From an uncultured Neisseria sp. (GTDB lineage: Bacteria; Pseudomonadota; Gammaproteobacteria; Burkholderiales; Neisseriaceae): a DNA stretch of 6,856 nucleotides. Below are positions 1 to 4,217 of the stretch, piece by piece. Position 1 is the stretch's first letter. Every line of letters begins with the position of its first letter. The stretch is from positions 1 to 6,856 of the forward strand of contig CAKMQH010000225.1 of assembly GCA_927911515.1 (NCBI GenBank), given 5' to 3'. Under the pieces are notes generated by a model, which saw only the letters and a list, made by a program, of their open reading frames with translations, was not told the origin of the DNA and ran no database searches. Position numbers and translations under genes: made by a program.

Positions 1-16
1 CGACCTTTTTTCAAAA

Positions 17-123
17 TATAGTGGATTAAATTTAAATCAGGACAAGGCGACGAAGCCGCAGACAGTACAGATAGTACGGCAAGGCGAGGCAACGCCGTAC
101 TGGTTTAAATTTAATCCACTATA
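17..123. repeat. Correia element (CREE), short 107-bp form
   Basis: Both ends carry the Correia terminal inverted repeat: TATAGTGGATTAAATTTAAA at 17-36 and its exact reverse complement at 104-123. The next four bases differ once (TCAG against CCAG). The core holds characteristic Correia sequence (GACAAGGCGACGAAGCCGCA at 41-60, then GCGAGGCAACGCCGTACTGG near the right end). The full element is about 155 bp. This copy lacks the central ~50 bp, which in the full form carries the IHF site, so it is the internally deleted class. The termini are of the AAATTTAAA type rather than the ACAAAAA type. Correia elements insert at TA, can supply outward promoters, and their transcripts can be cut by RNase III. 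Nothing here shows which neighbour it influences. Confidence 0.93.
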
Positions 124-228
124 CCTTTTATACCCACGATAGAAACACTATCAACCAAGATGCCTTGACAGCTTCAAACCCATCCCTTCCCCATCAAGCC
201 CAAGCATTTCCCTACCAAACCCACAAAC

Positions 229-261
229 AAAAAAAATGCACACATCCAACTGAATGTGTGC
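229..261 (-). terminator. Intrinsic terminator of the predicted small RNA
   Basis: Minus-strand GCACACAU (261-254) pairs perfectly with AUGUGUGC (245-238) around an 8-base loop. After a single A comes a run of eight U (236-229). This is a textbook Rho-independent terminator for leftward transcription. No leftward protein gene ends nearby, which is part of the case for a small RNA here. Confidence 0.85.
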
Positions 262-320
262 CAAGTCTACAAAGGAGAAATAGAGGAGAAACTATTAACT
301 GACTACTCGAACCAGCTAAC
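229..320 (-). ncRNA. Predicted trans-acting small RNA with tandem anti-Shine-Dalgarno motifs (NmsR/RcoF-like design)
   Basis: I read a complete ~90-nt sRNA gene on the minus strand. The predicted start near 320 lies 7-8 bases after a -10 box. A 5' hairpin follows at once: 319-310 pairs with 304-295 over 10 bp around a 5-base loop (309-305). Three of its pairs are G-U or U-G, so it is stable only as minus-strand RNA. Next comes an unpaired pyrimidine-rich linker with two copies of UUUCUCCUyU (291-282 and 280-271), each complementary to an AGGAGAAA-type ribosome binding site. The gene ends in an intrinsic terminator (261-229). Known neisserial sibling sRNAs NmsR/RcoF (gonococcal NgncR_162/163) are of similar size and repress metabolic mRNAs by pairing at ribosome binding sites. 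The likeness is in architecture as I recall it; homology is not established. No ORF of note lies inside. Confidence 0.72.
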
Positions 321-327
321 GAATCGA

Positions 328-356
328 ATTATCCATGAAAATAAAATTTCAGGCAA
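328..356 (-). promoter_or_regulatory. Sigma70-type promoter of the predicted small RNA
   Basis: On the minus strand TTGCCT (356-351) and GATAAT (333-328) are separated by exactly 17 bases (350-334). They match the consensus at 4 of 6 and 5 of 6 positions. The implied start (321-320) falls one base before the 5' hairpin of the RNA, an independent fit. I see no convincing operator beside it. Confidence 0.65.
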
Positions 357-555
357 GTATTTTTCTTGTAAAGTTTCTAAATTAATATATTGGAATATTT
401 AAGCTGTAACTCTATTTCATTAATATTAGTACGCCGCATCCAAATAAAAGTCACCCGCTGCAAACCAAACACCAAACCAGCATCAGCAGCTTCCAAGCCT
501 GCCCGCCGAATCAATGTTAAAATACGCACCTCTTTCACCTACGAGCAAACACATC
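357..555. other. Intergenic stretch between the small RNA and gph
   Basis: This AT-rich spacer separates the leftward small RNA from the rightward gph and must hold the gph promoter. A -10-like TTAAAAT lies at 517-523 and would start RNA about 25 bases before the gph ATG, but no good -35 sits at 16-18 bases from it. A second weak candidate is TTGGAA (390-395), 17 bases, TATTTC (413-418). I would not commit to either. No protein gene is visible. The other gene-free stretch (124-228) between the Correia element and the small RNA shows nothing further that I can support. Confidence 0.5.
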
Positions 556-1266
556 ATGACCGCCGCCATCGAACACGTCCAAGCCGCCGCCTTTGATTTG
601 GACGGCACATTATGCGATTCCGTTCCCGACCTTGCCGCCGCAGCCGAAGCCATGCGCGAATATCTCGGCATGGAGCCACTGCCCGCCAAAACCATAGAAG
701 GCTACGTCGGCGACGGCATCGGCAAACTCGTCCACCGCGTCATCACCGACGACCGCGACCAAGAAGCTGCGCCTGATTTGTGGGAAAAAGGTTTCGTGTT
801 CTACATGAAATACTACCGCGACCACTTAAGCGACTTCACCCGCCCCTACCCCGAAACCGAAGCCGGACTGGCATTGCTCAAATCGCTGGGCATCCCGCTG
901 GTGGTCATCACCAACAAAAACGAAATCCTCGCTGCCGAACTCTTGAAACAGCTCGGACTCGCCGACTACTTCAGCCTGATTCTCGGCGGCGACAGCCTGT
1001 CGGAAAAGAAACCCAGCCCGCTGCCGCTGCAACACGCCGCCGAAGTCTTGGGCATTGATCCTGCCAACATGATTATGGTCGGCGACTCCCGCAACGACAT
1101 CATCGCCGCCAAAGCCGCCGGCTGCCTCAGCGTCGGCGTAACCTTCGGCTACGGCGACATGACCCTGCTCTCGCAAGATAAAGCGACCAAGCCCGACTGG
1201 ATTATCGGCTCGCTGCCCGAAATCTACGAAAACCTGCAACCGAAAAAAGCAGAAGACGACGAGTAA
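556..1266 (+). CDS. gph: Phosphoglycolate phosphatase (HAD superfamily)
   Basis: This 236-residue cytoplasmic enzyme hydrolyses 2-phosphoglycolate, formed for example when 3'-phosphoglycolate DNA ends are repaired, to glycolate and phosphate. All HAD motifs are present: DLDGTLCDS at 14-22 (nucleophile Asp14, acid/base Asp16), Thr119 in VVITNK (motif II), the Lys151-Lys152-Pro motif III, and GDSRND at 176-181 with Mg-binding acids (motif IV). Residues ~25-95 form the helical cap. I place the start at ATG 556 because DxDGT proteins begin 10-15 residues before the motif and because the best -10-like element (517-523) lies after the alternative ATG at 514. No strong ribosome binding site is visible. 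The DUS hairpin terminator follows 13 bases after the stop. Length and motifs are normal. GC is clearly high (36 of 60 in bases 661-720). Confidence 0.93.
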   Translation: MTAAIEHVQAAAFDLDGTLCDSVPDLAAAAEAMREYLGMEPLPAKTIEGYVGDGIGKLVHRVITDDRDQEAAPDLWEKGFVFYMKYYRDHLSDFTRPYPETEAGLALLKSLGIPLVVITNKNEILAAELLKQLGLADYFSLILGGDSLSEKKPSPLPLQHAAEVLGIDPANMIMVGDSRNDIIAAKAAGCLSVGVTFGYGDMTLLSQDKATKPDWIIGSLPEIYENLQPKKAEDDE

Positions 1267-1279
1267 ATCGGCATCCTTG

Positions 1280-1322
1280 TTTTCAGACGACCTTTATCCC
1301 CGTTTCAAAGGTCGTCTGAAAA
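1280..1322 (+). terminator. DUS-pair hairpin terminator after gph
   Basis: Two inverted uptake sequences, TTCAGACGACCT (1282-1293) and AGGTCGTCTGAA (1309-1320), form a perfect 16-bp stem (1280-1295 with 1307-1322) and an 11-base loop. In Neisseria such inverted DUS pairs behind genes serve both DNA uptake and termination. There is no long U tract after the stem on the plus strand, so termination may be partial and recX could receive read-through. Confidence 0.8.
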
Positions 1323-1343
1323 TAGAGCAGTGGAAATAAAAAG

Positions 1344-1377
1344 ATTCGTCATTCCCGAACAAAGAGAATGACGGAAT
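1344..1377. repeat. Imperfect palindrome of neisserial intergenic (dRS3-like) type
   Basis: CGTCATTC (1347-1354) pairs with GAATGACG (1366-1373), and flanking ATT and AAT extend the stem with a one-base bulge. The CGTCATTCCC word is like that of neisserial dRS3/intergenic mosaic repeats, but the second arm is degenerate and the standard 20-bp dRS3 core is not intact. I call it a relic or relative of that family. Confidence 0.5.
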
Positions 1378-1415
1378 GAAAGTTTCTTATCTCTCCTCCA
1401 TCCTATAACCCGCAA

Positions 1416-1435
1416 GTCAGATTCAAGAATCTGAC
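1416..1435. repeat. Small perfect palindromic repeat
   Basis: GTCAGATTC (1416-1424) and GAATCTGAC (1427-1435) are perfect inverted copies with a 2-base centre (AA). Similar words (GTCGGATTC...GAATCCGAC beside CTACG) recur between genes in Neisseria as far as I recall. Here it sits in the gph-recX spacer directly before the uptake sequence of recX. Confidence 0.55.
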
Positions 1436-1450
1436 CTACGAATCGACCTT

Positions 1451-1462
1451 TTCAGACGACCT
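1451..1462 (-). repeat. Solitary DNA uptake sequence (AGGTCGTCTGAA) at the recX start
   Basis: An exact inverted uptake sequence ends 4 bases before the recX ATG, occupying the place of a ribosome binding site. Unlike the other copies it has no inverted partner close by, so it is an uptake signal only and not a terminator. Confidence 0.9.
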
Positions 1463-1466
1463 CTGC

Positions 1467-1937
1467 ATGAAACCCCAAAAATCCCTGCGCGCCCGCGCGA
1501 TGGACATCCTTTCCCGACAGGAAATCAGCCGCGTCGGACTCAAGCGCAAACTCACCCCGTATGCCGAAAGCGAAGAAGAGCTGGAAAACGTGTTGGACGA
1601 ATTTGCCGAACGCAACTGGCAATCCGACCAACGCTACGCCGAAGCCTACATCCACAGCAAAAGCCGCCAACATGGTTCCCTACGCCTGAAACAGGCATTG
1701 GCGCAGCAAGGCATAGACGAAACCCTCAGCCGCGAATTCATGCCCGACAAAGCGCGCGAACTGCAAACCGCAGTCGCCGTGTTGCGCAAAAAATTCAAAC
1801 AACCCGCCGCCGACTTGAAAGACAAACAAAAACAAGCGCGCTTCCTCGCCTACCGCGGATTCGACATGGACACCATCCACGCCGCGCTCAAAAGCAGTTG
1901 GGACGAAGACGATGTTTTTGAACACGGAGAAAATTGA
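1467..1937 (+). CDS. recX: Regulatory protein RecX
   Basis: RecX is a small cytoplasmic helical protein that binds RecA and its filaments and modulates recombination and repair. In Neisseria it supports RecA-dependent processes such as transformation and pilin variation. The 156-residue length is typical. Family features include a basic N-terminus leading into RARAMDILSRQE (8-19), the W51-xx-D54-x-RYAE signature with YIHSK and Gly70, then RL..AL..QGI, and the C-terminal RFLAYRGF (125-132). The family motif starts within ten residues of this ATG, so the in-frame ATG at 1500 would cut it away; I keep 1467. There is no Shine-Dalgarno sequence: an uptake sequence occupies that site. recX lies about 200 bp behind gph and 74 bp ahead of a small membrane protein gene, and is unlinked to recA here. 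Confidence 0.92.
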   Translation: MKPQKSLRARAMDILSRQEISRVGLKRKLTPYAESEEELENVLDEFAERNWQSDQRYAEAYIHSKSRQHGSLRLKQALAQQGIDETLSREFMPDKARELQTAVAVLRKKFKQPAADLKDKQKQARFLAYRGFDMDTIHAALKSSWDEDDVFEHGEN

Positions 1938-2011
1938 ACAGCCCCGCTTGAATCTTCATGCCCATCGGCGTACCCTTACGCTTTTGCCAACCATTCACAA
2001 CCGAGATAACC

Positions 2012-2173
2012 ATGTCTGAAGAACAACGCAACACCCCCAATCCGCTTTTGGAAGACGAACGCAAAAATCCCGTTTACCGGCTCGGTCGGGCTGTCGCCGG
2101 ATTTATGGTTATCGTATGGGCGGGCGTATTGGCTTTAGTGTTCTATTTAGTATTCCGTTTTTGGTTCAACTAA
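2012..2173 (+). CDS. Small single-span membrane protein, unknown function
   Basis: This encodes a 53-residue protein with a charged, proline-containing N-terminus (1-26, acid-rich then basic RLGR) and one hydrophobic helix at about 27-50 (AVAGFMVIVWAGVLALVFYL). It ends in aromatic residues (FRFWFN). The basic residues just before the helix suggest an N-in topology in the inner membrane. I choose ATG 2012 over the in-frame ATG at 1958 because the extra 18 residues look like translated spacer. A weak GAGAT precedes the start. It follows recX by 74 bp and is followed by a hairpin terminator, so it is probably the last gene of the recX transcript. I do not recognise a family with a known function. 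Composition and codon use look like the neighbouring core genes. Confidence 0.72.
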   Translation: MSEEQRNTPNPLLEDERKNPVYRLGRAVAGFMVIVWAGVLALVFYLVFRFWFN

Positions 2174-2223
2174 ATTTCTCACACCCCCTCCATCCCATTT
2201 TCTACAACTGTTCTCACCTTGCA

Positions 2224-2269
2224 AAAAGGTCGTCTGAAAAATCAAATATCGATTTTTCAGAGACCTTTT
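2224..2269 (+). terminator. Hairpin terminator with one intact and one damaged uptake sequence
   Basis: AGGTCGTCTGAA (2227-2238) faces TTCAGAGACCT (2256-2266), an uptake sequence lacking one C. The RNA still forms a long stem: 2224-2231 with 2262-2269, a bulged G at 2232, and 2233-2243 with 2251-2261, around a 7-base loop. T-rich sequence follows. It lies 50 bp after the small membrane protein gene and 98 bp beyond the end of the leftward DUF4112 gene, so it can serve both convergent transcripts. Confidence 0.75.
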
Positions 2270-2366
2270 CCAATTTATCAAAACGCATTTTAAGTTCAGT
2301 CCCAACAACACCAGACAGATTTAAAGCCATTCCGATAAATTGCATATCCGTTCAAATCATAAACAT

Positions 2367-2973
2367 TCAAAACCAACCGGCAACAGCGTGGAACAAATAA
2401 GTCATCCCGCTCCACGCCCATCTACTTACTACAACCGTTATCCAACCCATCAACACCAGCACAATCAAACCGAAAAAATCAGGCAGATGCAGATACAACC
2501 AAGCAGCAACAGGTTTGCGCCAAAAATCTGATTTTTGTTGCTTCTTCTCCAAAGCCGCGTGCATAAAACGGGCGCTCCAAATGTATGTCGTAGTCGATGC
2601 CATACTCACTGCGCACATGTTCATTGATGACTTTCAAAGTACGGCGGCTCGGTTGCAAGAAAATATCGATAAGCGTACCGACAACAGGAATCATGCCGAG
2701 CACCATATCGGCAAAAGCAAGATATACAGCCGGACGCATTTTATGATCCGGCACGCCCAACTCCCGTCCCATGCGAAAAGCCTTCATCGTCAAAAAAAGC
2801 CCGACAATATCCCCGACAAAAGGAATCAGCGACAATATGGCATCAACGCCGATTCCCTGCTTGGTAAAAGGAATACAAAACAAACTATCCATAGTGTTGG
2901 CATATTTAGCCAACTCGCGTTCACGTCGGATGATTTCCTGACGTTCATAAGGTACAGGTGTGTGCTTCATCAT
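2367..2973 (-). pseudogene. DUF4112 family membrane protein, one frameshift
   Basis: The gene reads in one frame from ATG 2973 and in a second frame to the TGA at 2367. The first part has the DUF4112 hallmarks: a basic N-terminal helix, then two related hydrophobic hairpins centred on PFVGD (51-55) and PVVGT (96-100), ending EYGIDYDIHLERPF. The second frame supplies a charged linker (EKKQQKSDFWRKP) and a C-terminal membrane segment (LPDFFGLIVLVLMGW). The whole is 607 bases; dropping one gives 201 residues. The best repair point is the T run read at 2568-2565, joining ERPF to MHAALEKKQQ; the A run near 2526 is an alternative. Without repair the first frame runs into 28 unrelated residues and loses the last membrane segment. 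DUF4112 function is unknown. No ribosome binding site is clear before the ATG pair at 2973/2970. Confidence 0.78.
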
Positions 2974-2983
2974 GATTTTATTG

Positions 2984-3007
2984 TAGTGGGTTAATAAAAT
3001 TTAGAGC
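2984..3007. repeat. Degenerate Correia-like end (tentative)
   Basis: This stretch matches the terminal Correia sequence of the ACAAAAA type at 18 of 24 positions by eye, beginning TAGTGGGTTAA. No internal Correia core and no partner terminus follow. It lies directly upstream of the DUF4112 start. It may be a decayed single end or a chance AT-rich match. Confidence 0.3.
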
Positions 3008-3076
3008 GGTACAACGTCATGATCGTTTACGGTCATTCCCTATAAAAGCCAATTGCAGTATGGCCGTTTGTAACGC

Positions 3077-3131
3077 AAGGTCGTCTGAAAGTACGGTTTC
3101 AAATGTTGAAAACCATGTTTCAGACGACCTT
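3077..3131 (-). terminator. Composite DUS-pair hairpin terminator after the immunity gene
   Basis: Inverted uptake sequences at 3078-3089 and 3119-3130 make a perfect 14-bp stem (3077-3090 with 3118-3131). The 27-base loop is itself largely self-complementary: GGTTTCAA (3095-3102) faces TTGAAAACC (3106-3114) with a one-base bulge. The hairpin starts 16 bases beyond the stop of the leftward tli4-like gene and closes the T6SS effector-immunity transcript before the DUF4112 gene. Confidence 0.8.
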
Positions 3132-3147
3132 TGGTTCGTCGCTTACA

Positions 3148-4200
3148 TTATTTGATTGGTTTTAAAGTTGGCAGAACGGTATCCCAAATAGCGAGGACTT
3201 CGGCTTCGCTACGCTTCGTTCCATCTTTCTTCTCGGTACCAAACTGCATCATGATGCGCGGATTGCCGCCGTCTCGCTCCCAAATCAACATATATTTGTT
3301 ACCATCCCACTTGATCAGTTTTTCCGTACCCGACATGCCGTTAATGGTACGCGGGCCTTGACGAATAGTGCGGTAGCCTGTGATTTTAAAGATTTTTGCC
3401 AATGCGCTTTTTTCTGGAGCGATATCCCGTTGTAACAGCGTCGGCTCGCCTTTCTCTAGCTCGTCACCATGCATGATTTCCAGATTCATATCATGTTGCT
3501 TGGCAAAGCCGACAGTTGTATGCGCTGTAAACGGTTTTTTACCATCATCTGCAATAAAACCGCCTATCAGGCAGATACCATGCCGATTCGGCACTTCAAA
3601 CTCTTGACGTACACGTAAGTTATTCAGGAAATCTTGACGGAATTTTTTCTCCATGCCATCTATCAATTCTTTCTCTTTGGCTTTCCAGTTAGCAGGGGCT
3701 TTGCCGTTTTCAGCAGGGATATAGAAAAAACTGCGTACGATATAGGCATCGTTAGTATCCAGCTTAAAATATAAATCAGCTTCGTAGGGCATACCTCTAT
3801 TTTTAACAGTAATGCTATCTTCCCAGTCAAAATCATTGCGCGTTACCTGCATCATCGCCTGCCCTGGAATTAGAGTACGGGTGTCAACAACAATATCGGT
3901 TCCATCTCGACCATATTGCTTATTCTCATTGATGGTACTAACGTTTCTCTTCCAGTCGTTAAACATAACCATCACGCTCCAGCCATTGTAATCAAGGTGC
4001 GTACTGCCATGACGGCGTTTGGACGGCAGGCGCAATTGATAGCGGCCACTGCAATAGGGCTGTTCGGTCCAGTAGGCGGTATCGATAGATGAAGAAGCAG
4101 TAGTCATGTAGGGATTCCTTTCTGTAAGTGGTGAAACGGCAGGGGCGCATGCAGCAAGTAGGGAAACTGTCAGCAATACAGTAGCGATCGGTTTCATCAT
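3148..4200 (-). CDS. T6SS Tli4-like immunity lipoprotein
   Basis: This intact 350-residue protein should protect the producing cell against the phospholipase encoded upstream by binding it in the periplasm. It has a lipoprotein signal: a short basic start, a hydrophobic helix (5-15) and lipobox LAAC with Cys18 as the lipidated residue. Ala at +2 predicts outer-membrane sorting. The mature part resembles the two-domain Tli4 immunity family: an N-terminal domain (~40-200) and a C-terminal domain (~205-348) opening with GICLIGGFIADD and ending with a WERDGG segment and IWDTVLPTLKP helix. Cys50 and Cys210 could form a disulfide. It starts 17 bp after the effector gene with a good ribosome binding site (4211-4205), so the two are co-transcribed. 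A second ATG at 4197 is equally usable. The family call rests on recalled patterns plus context. Confidence 0.82.
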   Translation of the reverse strand: MMKPIATVLLTVSLLAACAPAVSPLTERNPYMTTASSSIDTAYWTEQPYCSGRYQLRLPSKRRHGSTHLDYNGWSVMVMFNDWKRNVSTINENKQYGRDGTDIVVDTRTLIPGQAMMQVTRNDFDWEDSITVKNRGMPYEADLYFKLDTNDAYIVRSFFYIPAENGKAPANWKAKEKELIDGMEKKFRQDFLNNLRVRQEFEVPNRHGICLIGGFIADDGKKPFTAHTTVGFAKQHDMNLEIMHGDELEKGEPTLLQRDIAPEKSALAKIFKITGYRTIRQGPRTINGMSGTEKLIKWDGNKYMLIWERDGGNPRIMMQFGTEKKDGTKRSEAEVLAIWDTVLPTLKPIK

Positions 4201-4204
4201 TAAG

Positions 4205-4211
4205 TTCCTTT
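4205..4211 (-). promoter_or_regulatory. Ribosome binding site of the tli4-like gene
   Basis: Minus-strand AAAGGAA lies four bases before the first ATG (4200) and seven before the second (4197). It is the clearest Shine-Dalgarno sequence ahead of any gene in the window. The immunity gene can therefore be translated independently of the broken upstream effector frame. Confidence 0.7.
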
Positions 4212-4217
4212 AAGGGA

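Noticed and set aside
1..6. Half of an uptake sequence (CGACCT) at the left edge
   Set aside because: The bases that would complete it lie outside the window; six bases are not enough.
165..170. Consensus TTGACA on the plus strand
   Set aside because: No -10 box lies 16-18 bases downstream and no transcript unit fits it.
334..384. 16-codon ORF after AGGAG-rich plus-strand sequence (271-287)
   Set aside because: The AGGAG words are about 50 bases from the ATG and are simply the complement of the small RNA linker; the peptide has no sign of being real.
514..555. Upstream ATG 514 as the start of gph
   Set aside because: It adds 14 residues unlike the family before the catalytic motif, and the best -10-like sequence (517-523) lies on top of it.
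2515..2994. Plus-strand ORF of 159 codons
   Set aside because: It is the antisense shadow of the DUF4112 gene, with no family features and no ribosome binding site.
3016..3036. Short inverted repeat (ATGATCG...CGGTCAT) upstream of the DUF4112 gene as an operator
   Set aside because: Seven pairs with one wobble in an unexplained spacer; no promoter placed around it makes it convincing.
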